A stretch of 64,000 nt of DNA from Tubulanus polymorphus (GCF_964204645.1 NC_134029.1:5713001-5777000), one strand, 5' to 3'; positions 22,601 through 36,800 are shown, counted from the first letter of the stretch. Numbers and translations: made by a program. The notes: generated by a model from the sequence alone, not told the origin.

Positions 22601-25600
22601 AATTCCTCGACATTTCTTACCTTCCTCGTCCGCCACGACCTCCGCGATCTCCGTAACTTCTTCCACCGCTTCGACCACCTCCGCGTTCCATGCCAACATG
22701 GCCGCCGTACTCATCGGCGCAGTATTCATTGGCGTTGTACGGATCGTACGGATTGCTCGGTCCTTTCGGCGGAGCTTGCTACAAAATACGACGACAAGTA
22801 TAAACTAAGACTCCATGTGTAACCCATAAAATATCCTTCGAAACCCTCTTTTCAACTGAATACTGAACAACATCCCGACATAAAACCCAATTTTCCTTTG
22901 TAGATAACACATTAACATATTATCATCTGCCAATCATCTGAACCAATCTTCGCAAATTATCAAGTTAACAAACACTGAGCGCTTCTTTGTGCCCTTAGAA
23001 AAGGCGACTATTAGGGCTGGGCCACCGAGCATTTTTCGCTTACGTTATGCAGAAGTTCGATGATCGTTCCGATGCAGTTGACGACGTCGACCGGTTTGTT
23101 GCCGATCAGAATCACTCGCTCAGTCGAATCCGGGCAACATTCGGAGAACACTTTGATCTTCGTATTCGTCTGCTCGCGAAGTTCCTTGATCTTGTAGCCG
23201 GCGCGACCGATGATACAGCCGGCCTGGCTCTGGTGAACGAGCATACGCAACTCGCAGTCGAAATCCATGTCTTTGTAGTTTTGATACTGAAATTGGAACG
23301 GCGTGAAATGACACTCAGAAGCGACATCTTAAAGCTTAAGGAAGGATTTTTTAATTTTGAAATAGGGATTGATATTGTAATCTATTCGATTGGTAAATTT
23401 CGTTTGATTAGGTTTGCCTTAAGGATTTTAGGTGCCTGACTGAACTTCTAGATTTCACAGATTTAGCTCTTTTTATAGTGTTAACACATACGAAAATGAA
23501 ATACTTTCAATTGCTGAGTTACTCTGATTGACATATGTGATACTGGGTCTTAAGCACAACTTTAATTTGTTTAATTCGTAACTGGATAAAAACAGGCCAA
23601 TCTTATCTGAATTCTTGTATGTTACGTGAAACCAGCGAATGTTTCGATAAATCTATTAAACAAGATTACAGAGTTCGAAGCTTCTCAATATTGACGATGT
23701 TCATTGAGCAGCATTTTCTCTGCTTTTTCTCAAGTAAAATATCTCGATCGGAAAATCAACTATCGAGGATAAACGACATTTCACCGAAAGATCAGTTGCT
23801 CCTTTTTGTGTACGTCGCACAAAAAGCCGACGACGAAAATAATTTCAAGGCTTCAACGACACTTACGTCTTCCAGGGTCGGGATGATGTCGAGCAAACAT
23901 TCGAGTACCGTTCCAAGGTGAGCGGAGATCGTCAAAATCCTGCAATTGATTTCGAACAGTACAGTGAGCGAGGCGAACACATCCACGGTAAAGGACAACA
24001 TTCTATACAAAGAGTTACTGACTATATATATATATAATGTTTATATATCTGGTATCTTTAGGCCAAGAAAATCATCATTTCAATTCAACAGTCATATACG
24101 CAACTAAGTTAATCGAATCTTAAACTATTTGACATCAGAGTTATTATCATAGATATACATAAAAAAGGCTGTTATTATCATAAGGCAAACTGATGAATAA
24201 TGTAAATAGATCTGAAGTGAAGATTCGATTAAAACCGCCACCGAGTTTCGGGCAATGCTGGCTGAGGTGTAATAGCACAGATTCCATACTTATGATTAAA
24301 AAAAAAAAACACCGTTTATGTGTAGCAATGTTTCGAAATATTATCACAGTTAATTTTGATATAAGATGGCGGTGGCAGAAAGAGATAGAGAGAGGTGCAC
24401 AGGGTTAGGATCTAGGTTCTCGATTGTCTCATTAATATCACATTAATTAAGCTGCTATGCCCCGATTATGACAATTATCTATCTAAAAACACATATGCAT
24501 TTCATTCGCATATGTATTTTATTCACATTGAACATATCTTAAAGAAATAAAGTCCGTTCAATCGCGGAAAAACGGAGAAGAAATAAATCGGCAGAAAATT
24601 TAGCTTCATAACGCCGTTTTCGCGAGAAACATTCACGCAAGAAAACGAACTCGAATTTCTATCAAAATGCAACGACTTCCACCAAATGCAACCACTTCTT
24701 TTCGTAATCGTCAATGAGGGCGATACATGTGTATGTTAATATAATATCAGTGCTTAAAGAGAATTTCTTCTTGAAAAAGCAAGTGATAGGAAAGAAATGT
24801 GTCTCGTCTGGACAAGTGGAAATGCGGTCGATTTACTTTCGAGATTAGATGCTTTTTTTAAAAAAACGATTTCAAAATTGAATTCATTCATGGATTTTGT
24901 CATTATCAACTTTCGAAATATTTTCATATAACGTCAAAATCGGGCAAGAGATGAAAGAAGATGGTCTCGGAAAATAGTGAATCAACGTTGTAATAATATT
25001 TTCTAATCGGTGGAGGACGGCAAAGAACGTCTTAAGACTATCATTCAATGATAACGATCACGATCATACCGAATAACGATTCGAATACAATGTAAAAAAA
25101 AAAAATAAATCAAAGAAAGACAACATGCGTAAGAAACATGATGATGACGGTTCTAACTGAACTAGCCAAAAACAGTATTACAGACACGAACGGTCGATTA
25201 AATGGTAAACGCCAAAGTAACATTCATCCAAAATATCACATAATCATGAATGACGCACGAATGAGATTTTTGTGTAGTCGAAAGCACAATGCAGTAGTAA
25301 TAAATAATCCGATTAACCGGTTTAAATAATGAGTTTTCACAAGAGGAAGCATTAGGATTTTTCAGCGACTGTATTTCTGCACAGTTTTCGTCTTTGCGCC
25401 AAAACCACGCCGCAATTCATCGATACAGACAGTGATGTCTCCATGAATTCCAGGAGCTGCAGTTGCTCAAAGGCTGGTTAACGATACCCGGACTCAGTTC
25501 CACAGTTGTGAGTTAGGGTTAACTCAGAGTCAAAATTAGTTCATTTTCAATTAGTTAACTCCGAGTAAAATCTTAACTCGCAACTGTGGAACTGGGTCCA

Positions 25601-28600
25601 GACCTATTAATACCATAGTAACGATGCAATTTTAATTGTCACTATGTCAACTATCCACTGGTTAACTAACTCTAACCAACTTATGAGCAACTGGGCCCAG
25701 TACAGACAATGATGTCTCTATGATTTTCAGATATTTTTTCCACAAACATTGCAAGGCGAAAAAAAAAACGTCGCCAATTTTCCCGCCGTAATTTCGTAAT
25801 TGGCACAGAGGCATCACTGTTGTCCTTTTCCGACATAGACGGCACGAGTTGGTAGTTTAGGGTGGACTAGACCGAAGGCCAAGGTCACGGACATGGCAGA
25901 AAAACAGTTCTTGAGCGGACGCTATTTTCATACGGTAGCTAGTTAAACTGGTTTAACAAATCAGGTCAAAAACCGTACGTTAAATCTGCATCATAAGGAA
26001 TAATAAGGAATTCATAGCGTACTAACAAGACGTTCTATACTAATAGCCCATTTCGATCCCGAATCGCCGATTAAAAAAGGAAGAACAATCAAGGAACACA
26101 GTGTTCAGGAAATAGTGTTTAAAAAAAATGGGCTAGAAGTATCATCAGTAAGGAAGCTATACAAAGATCAAATATTGTGCACATTGCCTACAATCTGCAA
26201 ATAGCAAAAATGGTGGCAGTAGATGCAATGGTTGGCAATTCTAGGATAAATAATAGACAATTATGATGACAATAATATGACAGTGATGATGATATATTGT
26301 TAAAACTGAGAAAAACAACAAACTACAGTGATTTTTTTTCGATTTTTTTTTTCGGCACTGTATCAGAAACAGAGCTCGAAAAACATTCCCCTTTTTTCCA
26401 AGGATGGTCTCGGATGCCACCCATCTCTCTTCAAGTTGAAAAACTGTCAAAATCGAAATAATGTCCAGAAATATTTGAAAAATGCGGTTAAGGAGAGAGA
26501 GAGAGGTGGCATCCGATGTCTGAAGGGTACTGGTACGTAGTACTAATAAAAATTTGATGATTGATATTATCAATGAGAGAGATGCATGGGTGTAAATTAC
26601 CGTTCTGGGCCTTGGGAATCGGGCACTTGAACACCGGCTTGGTACTGATGATGATACAGACCGAGGGCAAGCAGGCAGATCACAGGTCACGGGCGCACAG
26701 GTCACGGGCGATTGTCGACGGGCCGTGGACGTGGTGAATACAGGCACAGGCCATTTGTAGCAGTCAGCAGGCGGTTTGGCGTACGTAGTAGAGTGTGTGT
26801 GTGAACAGGCCGATGGGACCGGACGATGGACGACGCAGGACGTTTTCGGAGATCAGGAGAAAAAGGCAGATAAAAAATGGAAACAATGTGTTATTACGGG
26901 CAAATATAAACAATTAAAACAGAATCTATAAAGAGACAGAGAGAGAGAGAGGGCATGTAATAATATCATTAATATCATTAATATTGCAAACCGGTTACAA
27001 ACTCAGGTAATCATCAACGACATACTTAATCAATCATTAACAATATTAATTACGAAATATCTTTCGATCTATTTTGCTTCGACTTTTGTTTTTTATTTCT
27101 AGTTAAGTATATTTACTGAACTTAAACAAATCTATTCATACACGGTATACTAATATATTATCAGACTACCGAGGTTCGCGGCGAAATCGCGGGTTTTCGA
27201 AAAAACACAAGCCGAAAGTCTGATTGATTTTTCGATCATCGAATTCAGCCTGAACGAAAAAAAAAAATGCTCGAATTTCACCTTCGTAGGAATTTGATTA
27301 TTCTAATGCCGATTAATAGTTTTAGTCAGTTTAACCAGAAGTTACTGAAATGATGTTTTATCGTAAATAGTTTAATTATACATAAATATAAAATGCTGAA
27401 TATTCATGTAAAATGTTGATCTATCGTATTTTTTTCACTCTTCGTTATCACAATAATGATACTACTACGTTAAATCGCGTGTACTTACCTCGTTTCTCAG
27501 TCTCTTTATGTTGCTGCCGGCTTTTCCGATGATGGCTCCAGCATCCTAAAACGAAAATTCAAACATGCAGAATTTAATACCAGTCGGACTCATCGAATTG
27601 AACGCGCGCGCTAATTACATATACAAAGCCGAAAAATTGAAGAGCAAAAATCAAGCACCGATACTATATATAGATATATATATCGGTCTGCGTATTGAAT
27701 GGTTACAATCATCAATAATTCAAACGCTATTATTATACGAACAGAACAATACAGAGCGATTCAAAACTAGGATTCATTACATTGGACATGTTCGACAAAA
27801 TCGAAATAACCTAACAAGCGTTTACTGTCCCCCGAAAACTTACTCGTTCCAGCGGCCGAAAATGATCCGTAATAGAAAACGTACAGTATTTATCCATCAT
27901 CTACGACTTATCCAACGTCGCGAGGCGAATAAGAGAAATAATTCGCGCCCGGCTTCGATCGGTCGAGCAGAAGCCGGATCTCACCGGTTAAAACACGATC
28001 GCAAAGCGTCGGATTTATCCTCGTCCGGCGACAGTACATCCTCGTAGTAAAAATAAAACCCCGGCTATAATAAACCATTTATCCACAGCAGCAGCAGCAG
28101 CAGCAGTCGTAGTAGTAGTAGCAGGTCTAGGTGTGCACCGACTCAGGGTTATCCGGTCCTCTGTGGCGTCTACTCGTCGTTAACAAGCTTTATATGAACT
28201 CGCTACGACGCTTTGTCTGACAGCCACGTTGACAACTAAATGTTCCGCCCTCTAATGTTAACCACGCCCTTCGTCGCGTGAAGACCACACCCGAATCAAT
28301 TGTTCTCGCCAATCAAACATGCGTCGAGATAACGTTTCATTCAGTTTCCTCTATACGCGATGTATTGCGTATGTATCTCTAATGTACAATAGGAGAAAAC
28401 GCATCGATTGCCAGGAATTCTTTTTTCTCGGCGATCGATATTTTTTCTCTCGGCAATCGATATTTCTTTTCTTCGTTCGAGAGTTTCGTAAAAAAAAAAA
28501 ATAAATGTATCGAAAAATTTTCTGGTCACTGTTACGATATGTACGATATGCAATTGCAATACGCGTGATATATTGATGCCACGTAATGAGCGTTTACAAA

Positions 28601-31600
28601 TAAAATTCAATCGATTCAAAAACTCCTAAGTTCACAACGCAACTTTGACAGATACTCAGTTACTGGGGTAATCAATGAGAGACACATTGAAAATTCAAAC
28701 GTAATACGCAATAGTTATCAGATGGTTGGGAAAACAGTTTCATAAGGGGGCAGAGACTCATCTTTTTAGAAAACTTTTTACCTAATTGCTTTTTTTACAA
28801 ATGTCGTACTATCTGATTTCTATTTTGCACTATATGCACTGTGTGCGCTACCATCTATCTGAATTGTAGATCTTATATATTGTAGAGCGCCTTATAAACT
28901 CAAGAATAAGGCATTGTATATACATTTTATATAATGATAAAAATAATAATAATAATAATGATAGAATTTATAATTGACTAATCCTGGGTTTAGAATTAAA
29001 TGAAAGAAATGCAGATTTTGATTGATCTTAAATTCAAATGTGTCGGTTGCAAATAAATGTTACCTATGAAGATTTCGTTCGTCGTATATATGAAAAGCAA
29101 TGATCGTTCATAGCTGATGAATTTAATATCATTAAATCTGCATGAATACAGACATTTATCGTAATTCAAAACCGCCGAATTAATTAATTTCCGTCGCGCG
29201 AACGAGCGAAAGGTAAATCCGACCAAATTAGAAATAGCGACGCCCACCCGCCTGCCCGCTCGGGCGGTGGGCTCTGGCACCGGAAAAAAGGCCACCTGTT
29301 CACTAATGAATAATAGACGGTTCGACCACCGGGACATTCGAGTGACCATTAGTACGAACGTATGTCAGCGGTTATAACTGCATCATCGACATACGTATAA
29401 ACTATATAGAGGCACGTGCCTCGTTATCACGCTGACAATGGGCCACGAATTAACGCCGCCATGATGCGAACAATATGTGTTGGCCAGCGTCGAACAATGG
29501 AACCCATTTTCGGCGAGCAAACTCATAACTTCAATATCACCGGCCGATATCAAATATGAATGAATATGTAAACTCGCAAACTACGACCATTAACAATTCA
29601 TCGGTACATTGTAAATAAATAGAGCGGGTCGAATTCCAGGTCCACCGGCGCGATCGCAGGGTGGCCACTTTCAATTGACTCGCTTTTCACCCTGACTTTT
29701 ACCTGAAATGCACGTTGTTTTTTCTTTAACTCAATCTGCTAAGAATCCAATCAATCAACACAGCCAAATACGTAAGACATAAGACGGAAACTGATCGATT
29801 TTACGCGCGCATCTTCGAAAAGTTTCCCAGACTTTACCTGACATTTAGCCTTTTCACCAAATTCCCTGACTTTTTCCCCGACAAGAAATATTGCTCGACT
29901 TCTCCCTGATTTCCAGCATCCTGGATCGGTTTTTTGATTCAAAATACACCACCTAACACCCATCCCCCGTGAGAAAAACTGTAACGGCTGTGGTCACACC
30001 CATCATCATCATCCGGCGATGAGTCAATTAAGTTCGAATTGACACCGTCTAATGGAAGAGCTTGTCGACTCTTTTTCAACGCGCAGCGTCACGACGAAAT
30101 AAAAACACGCGCGGCGCGATTACGAAACGAACGCCGCGCGCGGTGAATATACCGTCAACGAGCGAGCGAGATAATGGCTAATGCGCTTCCGGGCGTGTAG
30201 TTCACCAGAAACCGTGTCCACGGACTTCCGCCCAATAGAGATAGCAGACCGACCAACAAATGACTAAACCGACGCTTTACGCACATTCCTTCGGTGTTCC
30301 GTCGTAAGGAGTTTCTGAAAAAGCTCGCTAATCTAAAGCCGTAGTCGCAGAAAAACCAAACTCCGCTCATCATTCATTTCGTGAATAGGTACCGCTAGAG
30401 TGATCCCGTATAATTGAAAAGATCTTTCTGCAATCGCAGAAAAAACCTGCTGCAGTTGAAAGCCAGGGCTGGCTCGCTCGCAGTCATGTCCTAATGTGGT
30501 GTTATATATCACGACTTGTCTTGAGATATGTTTAGATCTGGCTATAAAACCTAGACGGACCGACATGGTCTAACTGGACATGGTCTAACTGCGCAACTGG
30601 CTCTAGGTTTCGACGGCCAACACTAGAGTTTTGTTAAAAAGTTTGAGCTAGAGCTATCTCCAACACATGCAGAGACGATTCATGGTTAACAGTTCTCCTT
30701 CGGCCTAGACCATCAGGAAAAAGAAACGTTGAGCCTACTTAAAATACGCTAGGGCTGAGAGATTGAAAAAATATATAACATCAACATGAATATTACCTTG
30801 CTTTGGATGAGAATACGCAAATCGTACTTGGGACCTTCTCCTCTGCATTTCTTCAGATTGGGATTATGGACATGCGTGTCATCTTCAGCCTGGCGTTTCA
30901 TACCACGTTGTTCTGAAATGGTGCATAAAAACATGAGAATTGAAAAAGAAAATCGGCGTTCAGCTGTAACCATTACTAAATAAGAAGAGGTGATTGCTCC
31001 CTTGGCGTATTTTATCATCGAAACAGGAAAACCCGAATATGAGCATCATTGATATGTGAGATGAGTGTCAGTTGGTGGTGGCATGTTATTTGAAATTCGA
31101 AACCAAGTCGTACTAATGAAAGAAATATAATCCCGGCCTACTGTAGGGTGTGGTGTGTATGAATACCCAGCAATAATTATAGGTCTTCTTAGTACAATGA
31201 CTGAAGCGACAGTCATTTTCAATATGGAGTTATATAACTAGCAACGTAGAAATTACGATACTTTCATGAGTTTATATGAAGGAAGAGCTTGAACGGCTTA
31301 CATTAATACATTTCTTTATCTAAAGTACCGTTAAATCACATAAGAACCAGTAATCATGAATTGATACATATTCTGGCGTACTGACAATCATTTTTGGCGT
31401 AAAAAAAAATGTAACGAATAAGGACGAATCAGACGTATGGGTTGCATGTACGTGACTAAAATGTTAAACCAACAAATTAAGTTAGGAACTCGGTTTAGCG
31501 AGTTAAAAATCTAACCCGCTACAGGGGAATTTCTACGATATGAATGTATTTAAGACGGTTTAAACGGATCGCAGACCAGTCGTTAAAGCCGATCGGACAT

Positions 31601-34600
31601 ATACTATTTCTAACAACAATCAGATCTTATGTGACCTGAGTGTACTTACGACCGACTGTAAGATCGTAGCCAATGAGCGGCGCTGTACACATCACATGAC
31701 TTAAGCGCTCGGTTCAAAATAGTCAAGGATCTCAGGTGACTTGAATGAAGCCGAGATCCGAGAAATGATTCTTGATCGAATCAGCGACTCGACCATGAGT
31801 GTTCTTACGACCAAATCGCAGACAATCGCATCGGATCATAGCGCGAAATAGGCATAAGACTGTGGTCTTCATTATAAGCCATTACAGCGCAAGTGGCCCC
31901 TGAAGTTTGCTACTTCATATCGGTAAGGGATATCAGTAAAACACGGCCGGACTAGCGGTGAACGAACACGGATACAATCGATCAGAACCGGTCGTCGATT
32001 GTCAACGAACGCGAGCGCGGTAATCTCGTACGATCACCGACCGATCGCGTACGACGAGCAGGTGAACTCCCCGATCGATCGCGCGTACCTCCCGATACAA
32101 TTAATCCCTTTCCATACAACAATGCGCCGCAACCACGCAAATAACGCGCAAAAAAATCTCCGGCCGCGACCTTATGATCGATCTCATGAAATAAACCCAT
32201 TCCATTCTGCAAACATCAATCGTGCAGGAAAATTACGATGACAGTTTTAAAGAGTTGCCGACAACTCGACTAGAAACGTTCACTTTTACAGGGTTCATAC
32301 TACAAACAGTCTTCGGTTTTCGATCCCCTTGCAATACCTTTTCTAGGGACAAATATCCAGATTTCTATCGAACTAAATGAGGTATGACCTTACACTCTTT
32401 GAGGCAGAATCGCTTGAAAATATTATGAATAATTTGGAGCAATAAAGAATAATTGAATCAAAATGAATCTACACTCATACTGAAACCACAAGAACAAAAA
32501 AGTTCCATCGCTTTTCTCAAAGCTTCAGAGACAACACATATTTCGAAACTTATCAAAAAACGGTTAAGAAAAAATAACCTAATTTTCGTAACTGTTCTAG
32601 GGTGTGTCTAGGACCAGCGTGAACCCCAGGTTTTATAAGTATACGTGACAAGGAGTACTGTATAGGTTAACAATTTGTCTTCGAAGCACGAGCTTTCGCT
32701 ACTATAATGTGCAGGAGCTTCATCATCATCGACAATACTCATTCACCTGATGAAGCTACTATATATTAGTAGCAAAATCTCGTGCGTTGAATAAAATAGT
32801 TATAACCAATACAATACTACCGGTCTCGGTTTTACGCGTACAGAAAAGTTGATGATTTCGCCGACCGTCTCGGACGGACGAAACCCGTATCGCGATTGAT
32901 ACCAAATACGACCGATGATAATCATACATCACACAGACGTTACTAATGATAATATTAAGTAAGGAAGTCTCGGCGATAATTACAGCTTAGGTGAAGCGTT
33001 ATGCGGCGGCGGTACCCTCCTGTACACGAGAGAGGATTAATAATTAACAACATTCACCCCCGACGACGACGACGTTGCATATTGCATGTGAGAAGAACTA
33101 CTTCCTGCCGAGTTTCTCCAGCATTCTATTAATATTATGAATGGCCTACGCCGCCGAGCACAGAAAAAGACCAATACCTTGCACGATATACAATGCGCGT
33201 TTACATATGTGACTCAGGGTGGGTTATAAAACCTCGATGCAAACTCAAGACTCAAAAGAAGAAATGTATGTCTTTTATCGTGGTACTCATAGCGGCTACA
33301 GCCGTTTACTAAAGACCTTGAAGTAACTGTAACAACAGCTTCGGCTTCGGCGCGCAACGGTCGTAACTACTGTCATTTGTAACATAAGATTTCAACGTAT
33401 TCTCTATTTTCCTGTCATCGTTGAGGCAACAATCACCGCTAGTGTGACAAGAATTGCAATTCCAAGAGGATCCACAAGGTTTGCTCAGCAACCGTGTTTC
33501 AAGTTTTCATACGATACATTTTGAATATAAAACAATAAACGTTTTCCATTAGAAAGTAAATTTTCACTGAAACTTGAACCTTCTAACCATTCGATTCGAT
33601 GTTCGAATTGGGAGCAAAACATTTTTGTTGAAAAATAGCGTATTTTTGCAGTCCGCTCGACCCGATTACGAGGAGACGTAACACGAAACAAGTAGATTAC
33701 GTTACACATTCTAGAATGAAGTCGTCATATAAAACTGAGGAAGATGAAGACTCTACACATGCAGATCCATCGTATTCCAAATTGTCACGCTGCCAGCGCC
33801 TTGTTCGTTCGTTCTGATTATACGTACACCGTCAGTACAGCAGCTCGGTGAGCGTTCAGAATTCTCGCCAGAGCCGGAAATTATTATCATAACCTATTGT
33901 TAAAACAACGGACGTAACTGCATATCCGGCGTGTATTAATTAACGAAACCCTGACAGAAACCCTGACAGAGAGGCCGCGCGCGCGCACAGTCTCCAGACC
34001 CCCGGAGAACATTTCATTTATTATGAAATCGTATTATCACGAACTTTAAACGAGTGCGTTAAAAGTGATGAGTTTATGATTTTTGAAATTTGATTGGAGA
34101 TCTTCCTGCCCGCATTAGCTAGATGCACCGACGACAAATAGTACTTTAAAGGTTCACTAGATTTATTTGAAGTACAAACTTTCGCCACTAGTGTATAGCA
34201 GCTCGATCAGGTGAATGAGCAACCATGAAGTACAAGATTGTTAGATATCAATCTCAGTATTCAGAGTTAATAAGCAAAATACACAGTTGATGATATAACA
34301 ATTTATTCTTGACGGTTTTGACAGAACTTCAAAACAATTTTGAAACTGTCAGAATGAAACAGTCATATAACTGTGGGTTTCGCTTATTAACAGAACAGTT
34401 TAAGTTGAGAACGAACTAGCTATGGATATATGAACCAGAAAACTAACTTGAAAGTTTATTGACGCCTTGGAAAAAATATACATACATATTGCTTAATAAT
34501 GTCAACCATGAATAATATAATATGAATCATAAGGATCAATAGTTATTTTGGATTAGAATTGAGTTGACTGGTAACCAGTCTAGCCGCGATATATTGAAGG

Positions 34601-36800
34601 CGTAGTGCGCATCCTCTCAAAAATATTCAGTTAAAATTTATCAAATATAAAAAAAAGAGTTAAATTCAATTACAAACTAAATGCCAAAATTTGCAATTGT
34701 GAACGTTATTTTGACTCGCACAGAACCCCTTAAAAACAACGTGTACTAGGCATCGATAAAGTGTTCAGCATAAAAAAATTCACCAGCTATACTAATTCAA
34801 AATGCATAAATGAATAGCTACATAACCACTGGCTAAGCGGACTAGCTCTATTGGTCTACTGGTGCGAGACCCGGGTTCAAACCCAGGTGAGCGCGCGTAA
34901 TTTCTGTAAATCATCTCTAAATGTTCCGTTTGTCGGCGGACCAACATCGCGTAAAAAGAATCACATTTCCATTTGTTAGTGATAATACGGTGTGACGACG
35001 TTGTCTGACGACGACTAAGACAGGGGTATGTGCAAACGCTCGCAGGGGTTTATAGGTATATCGACGTGGCATCTACGCGGCTGAAGACTCCACCCAAAGA
35101 TGAGGATGCTCTACGTACAGTTAAGTGATCGCGCGTGTGGGTGTGGTCGCCAGGGCCGCGTTTATCGGTATCAGAATCCCGAGATCGATCGCACGACCGA
35201 ATCGGAGGATTCAATTACAATTTACGATTCATTAATGTATTGATAATAGGAGCCGATGGCGTTGCCGATACATTCTAACGAACGTCTCTATCTATCTCGC
35301 ATCATTGAAAAAATTGTTTCATTCATAATTCAAAATTCCAATTCGCGCACTTGAAGTGAATATTTCCGATTTACTGTTAAAGGAACAATAACTAGAATCG
35401 GTTGTATCGGTTTCTAACCAGGTCACTCGGATGCATGCTTCCCTGGATTCGAACCTGATGGCATCACTAGACTCAGCCACGGCATGAAACCCTGCCACAC
35501 TAGACTGAGGCAAAATATCCTGTAAACACCCAAGTACGCTAAATACAACAAGTTTTTGGCCGGGGCTGGGTGGGGCGTGGCGGTTTAGGATGTACCCTTT
35601 TATCACCCTAGACAATTGTTTCATTGAATGGGTACTTCTTCGACATTCACTGACATTTACCCCCCACCATTTTTATTTATTGGGATCGTTTTTGTAAACC
35701 GAATGCCATCTCTACTTCGGCTAATCAGACTAAAGTGGACGCTGAAATATGTTGCACGTATTAGTAGGATTTACTTATAAAATATTAGCGAACTACAGAC
35801 GAGTAAAGCGAGTATTGAAATGGCACGACTGCAGGTACGATTTGCATATTTGATAGGTTTTAACGAATCGATAGTAGCGTGACTAACGAACGTTGTAACA
35901 ATTAACAACATTTCAATAGCCCGCGATCGATCGTTAAAATCATCAAATATTCAACAACTTTACAAAGGTAACGTTGCGTTGTCGAATCTACAACGGTGTC
36001 AGCAGCGACCGCACTTAACGTAGAATACGCGTCGAAACAAGTGACATGCTGCTGTTGGTGGTGGTTGCGAGGCCTTGGGATATTGACCAGGTAGCCGATG
36101 AAGCTGGAAGAACTGGTTGCAGGTAGACGATGATGTATTACGGTGTGGAGAACCTGTTTATAAGACAAGCTCATAGGATACATGCAAGGACCGACTGAAC
36201 AGGCCTGCGCAAAGCTTTTTTGAAGGGCAGTTCTATATCATGAAAAAGTGCAAATTTTCAGATCTTAAAATGAAATGCCCGGGTTCCTGAATAAACCATC
36301 CGAGAATGGTTGACTTATAATTTTGAAGAAAAAAAATACAACAAAAATTTGAAAAAATCTGGAGCTAATTTTTCTGATGAGTACTTTGAAAATTTCAGGG
36401 GGTTCCTTCCTTAGCTACCCCAGAACAACCTACACCCCGCCCTGCTGAAGGATTTACTGAACGAGCAAGTCTTCCGAAGACTAGACCGAGCGTGAGAGTG
36501 ATGCGGGATCGAGATCAAGGAGCATTAATCAATCAGAGTATTGAATTGTAGCTCTGTCTGTGTATTGTGTAATAACCGATCATCGAGGACTGGATAAAGA
36601 TATATCGATTATCGGTGGAATTGTAATGTATAAATACACCATGCAAATATTATCAACAGCAACAAAGGAGACGAGAGACCGAATCAAACCGACATCAAAT
36701 AACACACATATATCTCGAAACATTTCAAAAATACACTCGATTAAATTAACTAATTCAAATACAGGCAAAAAATGGAAATAAGAAACTTACCTTCAGCCAT
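19602..36800 (-). CDS. HNRNPK: heterogeneous nuclear ribonucleoprotein K
   Basis: Poly(C)-binding hnRNP K acts in nuclear RNA processing, transcription and mRNA control. Twelve coding exons (5' to 3'): 36791-36800, 30797-30912, 27489-27545, 26601-26644, 23867-23939, 23044-23286, 22621-22778, 22322-22435, 22149-22195, 21260-21393, 20913-21082, 19602-19632. All borders are GT-AG, all phases agree, and the sum is 1197 bases, or 398 residues (human 463). A bipartite NLS ([19 protein letters not shown]) precedes KH1. KH domains carry GXXG loops GKAG (KH1), GRAG (KH2) and GKNG (KH3). An RGG/Gly-rich region lies between KH2 and KH3 in exons 22621-22778 and 22322-22435. The last exon adds [10 protein letters not shown], like the vertebrate tail. 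Vertebrate-type proline-rich SH3-binding blocks are absent and the KH1-KH2 linker is very short. KH2 contains [15 protein letters not shown]. The 36800 ATG sits in an exon with acceptor at 36833, so a non-coding first exon lies upstream. Confidence 0.95.
20124..20209 (-). ncRNA. mir-7: miR-7 precursor in the last HNRNPK intron
   Basis: The mature miRNA, 20174-20196 read on the minus strand, begins UGGAAGACUAGUGAUUUUGU and matches the canonical 23-nt miR-7 at every base. It is on the 5' arm. After a loop near 20161-20173, the 3' arm (AACAAUGAAUCACUAUCUUC) pairs with it with small bulges. The stem extends outward to AAUUAG / CUAAUU (20204-20209 with 20124-20129), giving an 86-nt hairpin. It lies in the intron between 20912 and 19633, on the host strand, and would be processed from the HNRNPK transcript. 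The same host relation is known in vertebrates (mir-7-1) and in Drosophila (bancal). Known miR-7 roles include neural and photoreceptor differentiation. Confidence 0.96.
25490..25600. repeat. foldback element, family C
   Basis: Inverted arms: ACTCAGTTCCACAGTTGTGA on the left and TCGCAACTGTGGAACTGGGT on the right, with TTAACTC(A/C)GAGT pairs inside. It lies in an HNRNPK intron. A related, more diverged copy lies at 37886-38015. Confidence 0.75.
26932..26952. repeat. (GA)n microsatellite
   Basis: Simple GA repeat of about 20 bases in an HNRNPK intron. Confidence 0.8.
28086..28125. repeat. (CAG)n/(TAG)n trinucleotide repeat
   Basis: About seven CAG units followed by GTAGTAGTAGTAGCAG in an HNRNPK intron. 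It is not in a supported coding exon. Confidence 0.85.
29655..29915 (-). repeat. dispersed repeat (ATTCCCTGAC type)
   Basis: Starts GGGTGGCCACTTTCAATTGAC and carries several ATTCCCTGACTTT-like units. It is related, in inverse orientation, to the element in SNAPC3 intron 9. Confidence 0.5.
32648..32830. repeat. foldback element, family A copy
   Basis: Inverted arms sharing CACGAGCTTTCGCTACTAT (left) and the reverse form TAGTAGCAAAATCTCGTG (right), around a centre with TCACCTGATGAAGC. It resembles the element at 2161-2335 and lies in HNRNPK intron 1 of the coding part. Confidence 0.65.
34145..34215. repeat. family A half element
   Basis: A single arm with GGTTCACTAGATTTATTTGA, ACTTTCGCCACTAGTG and GATCAGGTGAATGAGC. 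It matches the left arm of the 2161-2335 element; the right arm is missing. Confidence 0.6.
34835..34900 (+). repeat. tRNA-derived SINE-like fragment
   Basis: An A-box-like TAGCTCTATTGG (34843-34854) is followed by a B box, GGGTTCAAACC (34873-34883), inside a small palindrome (CCGGGTTCAAACCCAGG). There is no complete cloverleaf, so it is read as a SINE fragment. Confidence 0.4.

Noticed and set aside
26241-26747. 168-codon minus-strand frame rich in Ser and Leu/Ile
   Set aside because: It overlaps the small KH1 exon (26601-26644) in another frame and ends in poly-Ile/Val/His simple sequence.
27565-28047. 160-codon plus-strand frame
   Set aside because: It lies in an HNRNPK intron on the other strand, starts in intron sequence beside a KH1 exon, and has basic, low-information composition.
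35430-35482. tRNA-like block on the minus strand with B box GGTTCGAATCC and TGGCTGAGTC
   Set aside because: The A-box-like and B-box-like motifs are only about 12 bases apart, too close for a tRNA gene; kept at most as a possible SINE relic.
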